Shown here one piece after another: positions 44,034 to 53,750 of a stretch of 64,000 nucleotides of DNA. The stretch is from positions 62,001-126,000 of the forward strand of contig DAOKYU010000009.1 of the NCBI GenBank assembly GCA_035325995.1, read 5' to 3'. A model generated the notes under the pieces. It was not told where the DNA came from. It saw only the letters and a program-made list of their open reading frames with translations, and made no database searches. The position numbers and the translations under genes were made by a program. The stretch's first letter is position 1. Every line of letters begins with the position of its first letter. Source of the DNA: Thermodesulfobacteriota bacterium (GTDB lineage Bacteria; Desulfobacterota_D; UBA1144; Nemesobacterales; UBA2774).

Positions 44034-45647
44034 TTGAAGACTAAATTCATATTCGTAACGGGTGGTGTTATGTCCTCTCTGGGAAAGGGGCTCGCCGCCG
44101 CATCTATCGGTGCGCTCCTCGAAAGCAGGGGGCTCGAGGTCACGCTCCAGAAGCTGGACCCCTACATAAACGTCGACCCCGGCACCATGAACCCCTTCCA
44201 GCACGGCGAGGTATTCGTCACGGACGACGGCGCCGAGACCGATCTCGACCTCGGCCACTACCAGCGCTTCACCAACGCCCGGCTCTCGCAGAAGAACAAC
44301 TTCACGACCGGAAAGGTCTACCACTCCGTCATCATGAAGGAGAGGGAAGGGAAGTACCTCGGAAAGACAGTGCAGGTGATCCCGCACATCACCGACGAAA
44401 TCAAGTCACGCGTGCTCGACGTCGCGGGCGACAACGACGTCGTGATCGTCGAAGTCGGCGGCACGGTCGGCGACATCGAAAGCCTCCCGTTTCTCGAGGC
44501 CGTAAGGCAGCTCCGGACGGAGCTCGGCCGCGAAAACACGCTTTTCATACACCTCACCTACGTCCCCTATCTCGCTGCGGCGGGCGAGCTCAAATCCAAG
44601 CCCACCCAGCACAGCGTAAAGGACATGCTGCAAATCGGCATCCAGCCCGACATACTCCTCTGCCGGACGGACAGGTTCCTCCCGAAGGAGATAAAAGAGA
44701 AGATCGCGCTCTACGGCAACATCCGCATGGACGCCGTAATCACGGCGAAGGACGTCGAAACCATTTACGAAGTCCCGCTTATATTCCACCAGGAAAAACT
44801 CGACCAGATAATCACCGACTACCTCAAGATGTGGACCCGCAAGCCTGACATCGCCGTCTGGGAAAACATCGCCTACAGGTTCTCGCACCCGAAAACGGAC
44901 GTCACGATTGGCGTCGTCGGTAAGTACGTCAGCCTCAAGGACTCTTACAAGAGCCTCCACGAGGCCCTTTCCCACGGCGGCATGGCGAACGACTCCCGCG
45001 TGGAGATCAGATACGTCGATTCCGAGGACATCGAATCCCAGGGAGTAGACTCGCTCCTCTCCGGAGTTCACGGAGTCCTCGTCCCGGGCGGCTTCGGCAA
45101 GAGGGGATTCGAGGGGAAGATAGAGGCCGTAAGGTTCGCCCGCGAAAACAAGGTCCCGTTCTTCGGCATATGCCTCGGCATGCAGATGGCTGTCGTCGAA
45201 TATGCACGCAACGTCTGCGGCATCCTGGGGGCGGGCACCCGCGAGTTCGGCGACGACGTCCAGGACCCGGTAATCGACCTCATGGAGGAGCAGAGGGACG
45301 TGAACGACATGGGCGGGACGATGAGGCTCGGGGCCTACCCGTGCATACTCAAAAAAGACACGCTGGCCTTTTCGGCTTACGAAACGGACGAGATATCCGA
45401 AAGGCACCGCCACAGGTACGAGGTCAACAACGCCTACAGGGCGGCTCTTGAAGAGAGCGGCCTCATACTGAGCGGGCTGTCTCCCGACGGAAAGCTCGTC
45501 GAGATGGTCGAGCTCAAGAACCACCCTTGGTTCCTCGGCTGCCAGTTCCACCCCGAATTCAAATCCACGCCTCGCGATCCGCACCCTCTCTTCAGGGATT
45601 TCGTCAAGGTCGCCATGGAATACAAGTCCTCGCGTAACGCGGCCTAG
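44034..45647 (+). CDS. pyrG: CTP synthase
   Basis: This 537-residue enzyme aminates UTP to CTP with ATP and glutamine. The N-terminal synthetase domain shows KFIFVTGGVMSSLGKGLAAA and the DPYINVDPGTMNPFQHGEVF loop. The C-terminal glutaminase domain shows VPGGFGKRGFEG, the nucleophile Cys near residue 380 in FFGICLGMQM, and HPEFKSTPRDPHP with catalytic His and Glu. The start is a TTG at 44034 with no in-frame ATG in the expected place; GAGGTCATAGAT provides a weak site. Length is as usual for the family. Confidence 0.94.
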   Translation: MKTKFIFVTGGVMSSLGKGLAAASIGALLESRGLEVTLQKLDPYINVDPGTMNPFQHGEVFVTDDGAETDLDLGHYQRFTNARLSQKNNFTTGKVYHSVIMKEREGKYLGKTVQVIPHITDEIKSRVLDVAGDNDVVIVEVGGTVGDIESLPFLEAVRQLRTELGRENTLFIHLTYVPYLAAAGELKSKPTQHSVKDMLQIGIQPDILLCRTDRFLPKEIKEKIALYGNIRMDAVITAKDVETIYEVPLIFHQEKLDQIITDYLKMWTRKPDIAVWENIAYRFSHPKTDVTIGVVGKYVSLKDSYKSLHEALSHGGMANDSRVEIRYVDSEDIESQGVDSLLSGVHGVLVPGGFGKRGFEGKIEAVRFARENKVPFFGICLGMQMAVVEYARNVCGILGAGTREFGDDVQDPVIDLMEEQRDVNDMGGTMRLGAYPCILKKDTLAFSAYETDEISERHRHRYEVNNAYRAALEESGLILSGLSPDGKLVEMVELKNHPWFLGCQFHPEFKSTPRDPHPLFRDFVKVAMEYKSSRNAA

Positions 45648-45663
45648 CGTGGGGCCGACGAGG

Positions 45664-45681
45664 CTCCGGCGATATCCGGAG
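45664..45681 (+). terminator. Short possible terminator after pyrG
   Basis: CTCCGG (45664-45669) and CCGGAG (45676-45681) form a 6-bp stem with a 6-base loop, followed by AGAATTTTC. The stem is short, so this is a weak candidate. It lies 17 bases past the pyrG stop. Confidence 0.35.
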
Positions 45682-45843
45682 AGAATTTTCGCTGCGTATC
45701 CCGTAAAAAAGGCACGGTCCGGCTGTAAACACCTTACACATCCTCAGCGATCCGCCTGAAAATTTCAGTGTAACTCCACCTTCTCATGCTATATTTATAT
45801 AGTGAAACGCCGGTCGGTTGCGGCCCGCATCGGGAGGTATGGA

Positions 45844-46239
45844 ATGAAAAAAATATCGCTGAAAAATAAGACCGTTTATATTATCGGTCTTTTCCTGGCG
45901 GCCGTGTTTTATGCCTGCCCGGCCCTGTCCGATGTGCCGCCCGGGCAGAAGCCCGAGGTCGAATTCCTTATAGAGACGGTGCGCACGACCGACTGCAAAT
46001 TCGACAGGAACGGAAAGACGTACAGCGGCAAGAAGGCCGCGAGCCATCTCCAAAGAAAATACAACCACTACAAGGACGAGATAACCTCGACCGAAACGTT
46101 TATAGAATACTCCGCGACAAAGAGCATGCTGTCCGGGGCCGACTACTACATCATTTGCCCGGGCGAGCCGCCGGTTAGGTCCCAGGACTGGCTCCTCGAG
46201 AAGCTTTCGGAATTCAGGCAAAAGAACAAAACCGAATAA
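45844..46239 (+). CDS. DUF5329 (YfeK-like) secreted protein
   Basis: I start at ATG 45844, where the signal peptide begins (MKKISLKNKTVYIIGLFLAA, cleavage probably near ALS-DVPP); an upstream ATG at 45802 adds 14 charged residues. The mature part of about 100 residues has EVEFLIETVRTTDCKFDRNG, AASHLQRKYNHYKDEI and a final QDWLLEKLSEFRQ, which match the DUF5329/YfeK family. Two cysteines (near residues 54 and 103) could form a disulphide in the periplasm. Function is unknown. It lies between pyrG and the RNB gene on the same strand. Confidence 0.8.
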   Translation: MKKISLKNKTVYIIGLFLAAVFYACPALSDVPPGQKPEVEFLIETVRTTDCKFDRNGKTYSGKKAASHLQRKYNHYKDEITSTETFIEYSATKSMLSGADYYIICPGEPPVRSQDWLLEKLSEFRQKNKTE

Positions 46240-46309
46240 ACCCCCGTATTTCCGCCCGTTTGACGAAATTTTTTGTAAATCTCCTCCGCTCAATTAGAAT
46301 AGTTACCCC

Positions 46310-48319
46310 ATGATTTTAGAGAAGCTGCCAAGGGCAGGCGAAGTATTGCTGTTTAGAAAACGTCAGGAGCCGTCGCTCGGAATATTTTCTCACCTCGAAG
46401 GAAACAAGGCCGCCGTCTTTTCCGAAGAGGGGCGCGAAGTTACGGTGGACCCGGAAAAAATCGCGTTCGTGAGCCCGGTCACGATCACGGGCGACCTCAC
46501 GCAATCCGAGAAAAAACTCGCGCTTAGAGACCTCCGCCGGAGGCTCGACGAAGCCCGCGAAGAGATAGACCTCGTAACGGTCTGGGAGTGTTTCGAGGGC
46601 GAGACCCGCGAAGTCCCCTACAAGGAGCTCGCGGAATTCTACTACGCGGGCGAAGAGGCGGACGGCTTCGATGCGCTCGCGTTCTTCTGGTCGGTGGACA
46701 AGAACGACGTCTACTTCAGGCGCGGGGCGGCGGGCTACGAGCCCAGGGCCCGCGACGAAGCGGACGAGATAATCCATAAAAAAGAAGTCGAGCAAAAGAA
46801 GAAAGAAGAGAGGGAGAGCGCCGTCCGCTGGGCGAAGGGAATCATCTCCGGCCACGCCCCCGATCTCGGCGATTTCACGCCCGACGCCTACATCGATCTC
46901 CTTCGCGGCTACGTCATACACCTGGACAAGTTCAGCCGCGCCCCCGAGGCGAAATCTTTCCTCTCCGAAATAGGCATACGCGACCCCGAGGGCACGATAG
47001 AATTCCTCGTGAAGGCCGGGGGGTGGGGCGTGGACGAGGACCCGATGATAAAGAGGTTCTACGTCAGGGAGGATTTTCCGGCCAAGGTCCTGGCCGAAAC
47101 CGAAAGGATCATGTCGGGGCCCGTCCCGAAAGAGGGCCTCCGCGACCTTACGCACCTCGACATCTTCTCGATAGACGACGAAAACACCGAGGACATAGAC
47201 GACGCGCTCTCCATGGAGGAAACGGACGGGGGAGGCATGACCATAGGCATACACATAGCCAACGTCGCGGCCCTCGTTCAAAAATGGGGCGACGCCGACG
47301 AAGAGGCGTCCAAGCGCGGCGAAACTATTTACCTCCCCGAAAAGCGCATACACATGTTCCCGCCGGATTTCATAAAGGAAAGGCTCTCGCTCGTGGAGAA
47401 CACCGAGCGTCTCTCGCTCTCGCTCATGGTGAGCGTAGACCAGGCCTTGAGCGTAAAGGGGACTGAATTCGTGGCGTCCATAATCAGGGTCAGGCGCAAC
47501 ATGACGTATAAGGAAGGGACGGAATACTTCCTGAACGACCCTGTGGGGATGAGGATGAGAGAATTCGCGCTCAGGCTGAGGAGCTCACGCCTCGAAGCCG
47601 GGGCGCTCATCGTCCAGCTTCCACAATTAAAAGTGAGGACGGGGGAGGGCGGGGCCATCTCTATCGAGAAGAACCCTATGAATTCCGAGGCCCACGTAGT
47701 CGTCGCCGAGATGATGATCCTGATGAACAGGACGGCCGGGAAATTCCTCAAGGACAGGCGCATACCGGCGATCTACAGGTCCCAGCCCGAACCCGTAGCC
47801 GAAGACGCGCACGGGCTCGACGATACGAACCCTCTCTATCCGCTCCAGATCGTAAAGTTTCTAAGGGCCCCCCGCATCGGGCTCGGCCCCGACGTCCACA
47901 AGTCGCTCGGCATAGACGTCTACACGCAGGTCACCTCTCCCATCCGCCGCTACACCGACCTCGTCATGCAGCGCCAGATATTATCCGAGCTCGTGGAGGG
48001 CGAGCCGATGTACACCGAGGACGAGCTCGAAAACCTCTATCCGATGATCGAGGTCGGAATACGCGACAAGAAGACGATCGAGAGGAACCGCGAAAGGTAC
48101 TGGCTCTACAAGCACCTGAAGTCGCTCGAAGGGACGGCGATAAACGGCATAATCAGTTCGACGTCCGGAAGGAGGATAGGGGTCTATCTGCCTGACTACC
48201 TCTTCGAGACGACAGTAAGCAACGGGCCTGAAACCCCTGTCACAGAGGGCGACCAAGTGCGTCTACTTGTGACGAAAGTCGACCCGCTGAGGCGTATTTT
48301 GACCCTGTCGTTGACGTAA
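46310..48319 (+). CDS. RNB-domain exoribonuclease (RNase II/R family)
   Basis: This 669-residue protein has the RNB catalytic acids in HLDIFSIDDENTEDIDDALS near residues 283-300, then GIHIANVAALVQKWGD, HMFPPDFIKERLSLVENTER and the VTSPIRRYTDLVMQRQ arginine motif near 545. A C-terminal S1-like end (DQVRLLVTKVDPLRRILTLS) is short. The N-terminal 250 residues are an OB-like and helical lead different from classical RNase R. Such enzymes degrade RNA 3' to 5'. The shorter form resembles the RNB proteins of cyanobacteria, plastids and deltaproteobacteria. The start ATG 46310 has no strong ribosome site. Confidence 0.88.
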   Translation: MILEKLPRAGEVLLFRKRQEPSLGIFSHLEGNKAAVFSEEGREVTVDPEKIAFVSPVTITGDLTQSEKKLALRDLRRRLDEAREEIDLVTVWECFEGETREVPYKELAEFYYAGEEADGFDALAFFWSVDKNDVYFRRGAAGYEPRARDEADEIIHKKEVEQKKKEERESAVRWAKGIISGHAPDLGDFTPDAYIDLLRGYVIHLDKFSRAPEAKSFLSEIGIRDPEGTIEFLVKAGGWGVDEDPMIKRFYVREDFPAKVLAETERIMSGPVPKEGLRDLTHLDIFSIDDENTEDIDDALSMEETDGGGMTIGIHIANVAALVQKWGDADEEASKRGETIYLPEKRIHMFPPDFIKERLSLVENTERLSLSLMVSVDQALSVKGTEFVASIIRVRRNMTYKEGTEYFLNDPVGMRMREFALRLRSSRLEAGALIVQLPQLKVRTGEGGAISIEKNPMNSEAHVVVAEMMILMNRTAGKFLKDRRIPAIYRSQPEPVAEDAHGLDDTNPLYPLQIVKFLRAPRIGLGPDVHKSLGIDVYTQVTSPIRRYTDLVMQRQILSELVEGEPMYTEDELENLYPMIEVGIRDKKTIERNRERYWLYKHLKSLEGTAINGIISSTSGRRIGVYLPDYLFETTVSNGPETPVTEGDQVRLLVTKVDPLRRILTLSLT

Positions 48320-48479
48320 CAGGACGTCCGGCCCCGCAACTCAATAAATTCCCGGCAACCAAGACGCTGCTCTATCAGCCCACCAAATATTAAAGCTCAA
48401 TCTTAAGTATATATTATTTCTGTAATAGCAGTATAATAAATACCAATATTTAAAGGTTGTCCTATGTCAGATTCGAAGC

Positions 48480-49877
48480 CTATTCCGGACTGTTTTTCAG
48501 GGCTTCAAGTATTTCCTCAAGGCTCGTATATTTGAGCCTCGGCCTCCCGGCGGCCTTTCCTCGCTCGACTTCCAGCACGTCCAGCCTGAGCCAGTCTTCG
48601 TATGTAATAAAATCGGGCTGAGCCTTCCTGACAAACGCTTCGAGGCTCTCCCTGTCGGGGCTTTCCGGCTTAAGGAGCTTCCCCGAAGCTATATCCTCGA
48701 CAATGCACTCCACGGTCTCGCCCGAATCCTGCTTGTTGGTCCCTATGACGCCCGACGGCCCGCGCTTGATCCATCCCGTGGCGTAGAGCCCGCTTACGTG
48801 CCCACCCGTCCCCGGGTCGGTGACGCGCCCCTTCTCGTTGTGTATCACTCCCCACTTCTCGTGGAACGGCACCTCGGGAAGCGGCACTCCGAGATACCCT
48901 ATCGAGCGGAAGACGATCCCGGCCTCGAGCTCTTCGTACTCGTCCGTGGCGCGGGAGCGTATCTCCCCCTTTTCGTCCCTGTAAAGCTCGTTCCTGACGA
49001 GCCTTACGCCCCTGACCCTGCCGTTCTCGTCGCCCAATATCTCCACCGGGGAGACGAGGAACCTTATGTGAAGCTGCCTTTCCTTCACGTGCCCGGCAGG
49101 GTCGCAGAACGACTTCAGTATCTCTATCTTGTTTATGGTGGACTGGTCCTTCGACGTTTCGAGCTCGGCCTTCGTCTCGTCGTCGAGCTCGACCTCGTGC
49201 GGGAGCGTCACCGCGTGGGCGGCCATCATCTTCCCGAGCTCCCTGACCTCGGGGTTCGTAAATGCGGCCTGCATAGGGCCCCTCCTGCCGAGGAGATAAA
49301 CCTCCCTGATCTCGCTTTCTTCGAGCGCCTCCAGGGCGTAATCCGCTATGTCCGTTTCCCTTAGCTCCTCGTCCGTCCGGCACAGTATGCGCGCGACGTC
49401 TATCGCGACGTTCCCTACGCCCACGACGACGGCCCTTTTCACGGAAAGGTCGAAATCGAGGTCCCTGTAATCCGGGTGCCCGTTGTACCAGGCGACGAAC
49501 TCCGTCGCCGTGTGGCTGCCCTTGAGGTCCTCGCCCGGTATGCCGAGCTTCCTGTCCGTCTGCGCGCCGGTGGCGAAGACGATAACGTGGTAAAAGCGCT
49601 TCAAATCCGAAAGGTGGATGTGCTTTCCGAACTCGACGTTCCCGTAGAACCTGACCTTCGGGTTCGCCGCGATCTTGTCGTAAATCTTCGTCACGGATTT
49701 TATCTTCTGATGGTCCGGCGCGACGCCCGATCTCACGAGCCCGTGGGGCGTCGGCAGCCTGTCGAATATGTCTACCTCGAAGTCGTGCTCCGTGCGTTTC
49801 AGCAAATGCTCGGCCGCGTAAAAACCGGCCGGTCCCGAGCCGATAATGGCGACTCTTATAGTATCGTTCATCTTCAA
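48480..49877 (-). CDS. Ferredoxin/adrenodoxin-NADP+ reductase-like flavoprotein
   Basis: The 465-residue protein has the FAD-binding VAIIGSGPAGFYAAEHLLKR at 9-28, the NADP-binding AVVVGVGNVAIDVARILCRT near 160, and GRRGPMQAAFTNPEVRELG just after, which is typical of the adrenodoxin-reductase (FprA) group. A late GWIKRGPSGVIGTNKQDSGE strand contacts both cofactors. It passes electrons between NADPH and ferredoxin. The start at ATG 49877 follows GGAGCATTGAAG. It is a single minus-strand gene convergent with the RNB gene; its ferredoxin partner is not in the window. Confidence 0.9.
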   Translation of the reverse strand: MKMNDTIRVAIIGSGPAGFYAAEHLLKRTEHDFEVDIFDRLPTPHGLVRSGVAPDHQKIKSVTKIYDKIAANPKVRFYGNVEFGKHIHLSDLKRFYHVIVFATGAQTDRKLGIPGEDLKGSHTATEFVAWYNGHPDYRDLDFDLSVKRAVVVGVGNVAIDVARILCRTDEELRETDIADYALEALEESEIREVYLLGRRGPMQAAFTNPEVRELGKMMAAHAVTLPHEVELDDETKAELETSKDQSTINKIEILKSFCDPAGHVKERQLHIRFLVSPVEILGDENGRVRGVRLVRNELYRDEKGEIRSRATDEYEELEAGIVFRSIGYLGVPLPEVPFHEKWGVIHNEKGRVTDPGTGGHVSGLYATGWIKRGPSGVIGTNKQDSGETVECIVEDIASGKLLKPESPDRESLEAFVRKAQPDFITYEDWLRLDVLEVERGKAAGRPRLKYTSLEEILEALKNSPE

Positions 49878-50239
49878 TGCTCCGTTGGGTTAAATAGTTT
49901 TCTTCCTGTCGGTACGCATAAAAAGAGCTTCAGTCCGGAAATGGAAATTCCCGCGGGGCCACGGGATTCTGAAAATTTCTTCGACTAGTTATGCATAGTT
50001 CTTTTTACCGAGTATTATAATTTAATGGAATAAATATACCAAAAATCCGGGCGGAGGGGTTAATGCCGGCCACGCCGCAGCCGCCGCGATTATTTATACC
50101 ATAACGAGCCCGGTTTTCCGGGCGTGATGCGCGCCCGAAGACAGCCTTTCACGGCCGTCCCCTTCGGAAGCGCATTCGACAAAGCAGGCAAAGAGAAGCA
50201 TCCGGGTTCCCGGAGCCAGTCAGTACCGGTAAAGAAATA
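49878..50239. other. Divergent intergenic region between reductase and ptsP
   Basis: The 362 bases hold no convincing gene. An AT-rich core at about 49980-50045 probably carries promoters for the leftward reductase gene and perhaps ptsP. No riboswitch or strong hairpin was found. Confidence 0.45.
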
Positions 50240-52567
50240 ATGCACGCCAAAAACCGGCCAGGCACATCCGCTAAGAAAACCATAGACAGGGCGGATTTCC
50301 ATCTAAAAATCGTTCAGGAGATAAGCGACCTCGTCAACACATCGACGGGGCTCAACATCATCCTCAAAAAGGTCGTAAACAAGATCGCCGTCTCGCTCAG
50401 GCTGGACGTCGTCTCGGTCTACTTGTGGGACTCCGAAAGGAAGATGCTCGTACTGCGCTCGACCAAGGGCCTCAACATCGACCCTCTCCGGAACCCGATA
50501 ACCCTGAGCCCCGAGGAAGGGCTCACGGGCCTTGTCTACGAGACGTCGAGGCCCATAACCGTGATGCCGGCATCCGAGCACCCGCGCTACAGGTACTTCC
50601 CCGAAATAGGCGAGGAAGAGTACGAAAGCTACATCGGCGTACCGATACTCCTCCAGAACCGCTGCATAGGGGTCCTCGTCGGCCAGACGAAGGAAAAGCG
50701 CCTTATCAATCCGGCCGAGGAAACCCTGTTCCAGATAATCGCGTCTAGGCTCGCCGGGCTTCTCGAAGTCGCCGACAGGCTGGAGCGGCTCAAGACCCCC
50801 TCCATCGTAAAGCACGAGACGAGGACGTACCAGGGCAAGGGCGTCTCGAACGGCGTCGCCATAGGCAACGTCTTCATCTTCCGCGGCCTTTTCCAGCAGG
50901 TAAACACCGAAAAGCTGACGCCGTCCTCGCCAAAGGTCGAAAAGAAGAGGCTCGAGAAGGCGTTTCAGGACGTCGAGCTCGACCTCAAGAGCCTCATAGA
51001 AACGCTCGACTCGAAGTCCGTGCTCTCAAGCGAAGAGATAGACATCTTTCGGGCGCACCTGCTGATACTGCGGGGCTCGACGCTGAGAAAGGCCGTCATC
51101 GGGAAGCTCGACGCCGACGGCATGGCGGCGGAGCTCGCCGTGATCGAGGGGATAGAGGCTATAGCGCAGCAGTTCGAATCCATGAGCGACAGGTATCTTC
51201 GCGAAAAGGCGCAGGACTTCCGCGACATCGGCGAGAGGCTCCTCCACGAGCTCATAAAGCACAACACCGGGAGCAAGGCCGCCGCGGAGCCCAAAGAGGG
51301 CTCGATACTCGTAGCCTACGAAATCGGCCCGTCGTTCATTTCGATGCTCCTTAAGAACAAAGTCTCGGCCGTCGTAATCGAAAAGGGCGGCGAAACCTCG
51401 CACGCCATAATAATCGCGAAATCCCTCGGCATCCCCGCCGTCGTCGGGGTGGACAACATAAGCAGGCTCCTCCGCTCCGGCGAAAAGGCGATCGTGGACG
51501 GCAAGACGGGATTCATCTTCTCGAACCCCGACGAAAGCCTCATCGCCGAATATCAGAACACGTACTCACGGCTCATCAAGGTAAAAGAAGAGATCGAGCA
51601 GGCGGCGATGGAAGTATCCGACGGCTCGGGCCTCGGCATCAGGATATCGGTAAACATCGGCTTTCCCATAGACGTTCAGCTCGCAAAGCAGTACGGCATA
51701 CGCGACGTCGGCCTTTTCAGGACGGAGTTCGCCTTCAGCCAATACGCGAAATGGCCGGGCGTCCGCCAGCAGGCGCGCATCTATAAGAACATCGCCGACA
51801 GCTTCGAGGGTTACGTTACTATCCGCACGCTCGACATAGGGGCCGACAAGCTGCTCCCTTATTTCGAATTCCCGAGGGAAGACAACCCGCTCCTCGGCCT
51901 GCGCGCCATACGGTTCTCGATGGAATACCTCGAGCTCTTCAAGGACCAGCTCCGGGCGATTCTCCTCGCTTCGAAGAAGGGCTGCAAGTTCAGGATACTC
52001 CTCCCGATGATAACGAACCTATGGGAGGTCGAAACGGCGAGGGACATAATCGACGACCTCGTAAAGGAAGTGGGCGTCCCCGAGGCCGATGTCCCGCCGC
52101 TCGGGATAATGATGGAAGTCCCGGCGATCCTGTACCAGCTCGACGACTACAAGAGCATCATAGACTTCGTCTCCATCGGCACGAACGACCTCATTCAGTA
52201 CATACTCGCCGTGGACAGGAACTCGAACGTCGTCGGGCACCTCTACTCGGGCTTTCATCCGGCCGTCCTCCGTGTGCTCGACGACATCTACTACAAAACG
52301 AGGCTATCCGGGATGGACGTCTCCGTATGCGGCGAGCTCGCGGGTACGCCGTCCGGCGCGCTCGGCCTCATGGCCCTCGGGTTCAAGCAGCTGAGCGTCT
52401 CGCCGTCGAATCTCCCCTACGTAAGATTCCTCAGCGGCAAGGTGGACAGGCTGCTTCTCAGCTCTGTAAGGAGAGACATCCTCAACCTCAAGAAAAACAG
52501 CGAAATCGAGCGCTATCTCATCGAGACGCTCGAGTCGATCCACCCCGCTTTGATAGAGATCGAATAG
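50240..52567 (+). CDS. ptsP: Phosphoenolpyruvate-protein phosphotransferase with GAF domain (PtsP / EI-Ntr)
   Basis: This 775-residue protein begins with a GAF sensor domain at about 20-175 (LVNTSTGLNIILKKVVNKIA, YESYIGVPILLQNRCIGVLV). An EI-type phosphotransferase follows: the phospho-His loop GGETSHAIIIAKSLGIPAVV with His near 387, then VGLFRTEFAF, DIGADKLLPYF and NPLLGLRAIRFS, and the PEP-binding SIGTNDLIQYILAVDR with the CGELAG cysteine strand. It starts the nitrogen-type PTS chain that regulates rather than imports. The partner HPr-like proteins are not in the window. Start ATG 50240 has AAAGAAAT upstream. Confidence 0.92.
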   Translation: MHAKNRPGTSAKKTIDRADFHLKIVQEISDLVNTSTGLNIILKKVVNKIAVSLRLDVVSVYLWDSERKMLVLRSTKGLNIDPLRNPITLSPEEGLTGLVYETSRPITVMPASEHPRYRYFPEIGEEEYESYIGVPILLQNRCIGVLVGQTKEKRLINPAEETLFQIIASRLAGLLEVADRLERLKTPSIVKHETRTYQGKGVSNGVAIGNVFIFRGLFQQVNTEKLTPSSPKVEKKRLEKAFQDVELDLKSLIETLDSKSVLSSEEIDIFRAHLLILRGSTLRKAVIGKLDADGMAAELAVIEGIEAIAQQFESMSDRYLREKAQDFRDIGERLLHELIKHNTGSKAAAEPKEGSILVAYEIGPSFISMLLKNKVSAVVIEKGGETSHAIIIAKSLGIPAVVGVDNISRLLRSGEKAIVDGKTGFIFSNPDESLIAEYQNTYSRLIKVKEEIEQAAMEVSDGSGLGIRISVNIGFPIDVQLAKQYGIRDVGLFRTEFAFSQYAKWPGVRQQARIYKNIADSFEGYVTIRTLDIGADKLLPYFEFPREDNPLLGLRAIRFSMEYLELFKDQLRAILLASKKGCKFRILLPMITNLWEVETARDIIDDLVKEVGVPEADVPPLGIMMEVPAILYQLDDYKSIIDFVSIGTNDLIQYILAVDRNSNVVGHLYSGFHPAVLRVLDDIYYKTRLSGMDVSVCGELAGTPSGALGLMALGFKQLSVSPSNLPYVRFLSGKVDRLLLSSVRRDILNLKKNSEIERYLIETLESIHPALIEIE

Positions 52568-52626
52568 CCGATTCGCCGTCCTCACTTCCAATTTCCCCGT
52601 GCTGGTGTAACTTTTACTCCCTGTCC

Positions 52627-53535
52627 ATGAAGCCCCGCAAGATACACGTAATCCTTTTTCTGCTGACGGTCGTGACGACGTTCCTCACGGGATACGGCAC
52701 GTGGGGGAGCTACCTGAGCGCCGCGCTCTTCTCCGGGGGGCTGCTTTTTATACTCGGCTCCCACGAAATGGGGCACTATTTTTACGGCAGAAAATACGGC
52801 ATAGACATCACGCCGCCGTACTTCATACCCGCGCCGCCCTATATCTCTCCCATCGGCACATTCGGCGCATTCATAAAAATAAAGTCTCCCATATACTCCA
52901 AGAAAGCACTTTTCGACATAGGCATCGCGGGGCCTCTCGCGGGTATAGTCGCCACTATACCCATAACGATAATCGGCATATCGCTTTCGACATTCGTCGA
53001 CTCCGGGACGTTTAACGGAAACGGCGGCTATATGCTCGGCACGCCGCTTATATTCGGATTCATCTCCGAAATCTTCCTCGGCTCTCCGCCCGAGGGGCAG
53101 ACGATACTCCTCCATCCCCTGGCATTCGCCGGGTGGGTGGGGCTGTTCGTGACGGCGCTCAACCTTATCCCGAGCGGGCAGCTCGACGGCGGGCACATAG
53201 TGTACGCCCTCTTCTCGAAGGGGTTTCACCGCATGGTCTCGGCGCTTATGATCGCCGTCCTGTTCGTGTTCGGCGTGGGGACGGCGCCGCTCCTCCTCCT
53301 TGCCGAAAAATACGGCGGCCCAGGGCTCGCGCCCTACCTCGCCAACGTGCCCGTCTTCGAGGGCTGGCCCGGGTGGGTTCTCTGGGCGGCGCTCCTTACC
53401 CTCATGGGGACGAAGCACCCTCCGACGTACTACGAGGACGGCGGCCTCGGGGCCGTGAGAACGGCGCTCGGCGTGTTGTCGCTTCTCATATTCGTCGGGA
53501 GCATTTCCCCCGTTCCCATAGCGCTGGCATACTAG
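52627..53535 (+). CDS. M50-family (site-2 protease type) membrane metalloprotease
   Basis: I start at ATG 52627, 60 bases after ptsP; the frame is open further upstream but that part lies in the ptsP gene. The 302-residue protein has about six membrane segments. The zinc site His46-Glu47-x2-His50 (SHEMGHY) lies in the first part and the third ligand in LIPSGQLDGGHIVYAL near 180, which is the S2P layout. No PDZ domain is present. These enzymes cut membrane-anchored regulators or signal peptides within the membrane; the target is unknown. Confidence 0.88.
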   Translation: MKPRKIHVILFLLTVVTTFLTGYGTWGSYLSAALFSGGLLFILGSHEMGHYFYGRKYGIDITPPYFIPAPPYISPIGTFGAFIKIKSPIYSKKALFDIGIAGPLAGIVATIPITIIGISLSTFVDSGTFNGNGGYMLGTPLIFGFISEIFLGSPPEGQTILLHPLAFAGWVGLFVTALNLIPSGQLDGGHIVYALFSKGFHRMVSALMIAVLFVFGVGTAPLLLLAEKYGGPGLAPYLANVPVFEGWPGWVLWAALLTLMGTKHPPTYYEDGGLGAVRTALGVLSLLIFVGSISPVPIALAY

Positions 53536-53750
53536 GGCCGGGCCCCCGGTCACTCATAAAGAGCCATGCGAGGCCGCATTCGGGGACCTCTATATAGCCC
53601 TTTGTCGAAATTTTGCGGAATATTGAAAATCTCCGGAGTTAGGGTAAGTTTACTTGTCCGCGACCGCCGTCCGTTCCGGATTGTGCTCCATTATTTAGCT
53701 TTACACAACTAGGACAATAAAAAGGAAAACAGCTAACAGGAGGATTTACA

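Noticed and set aside
52021..52626. N-terminal extension of the M50 protease into the ptsP gene
   Set aside because: That part is an out-of-frame reading of ptsP. The membrane protein begins naturally at 52627.
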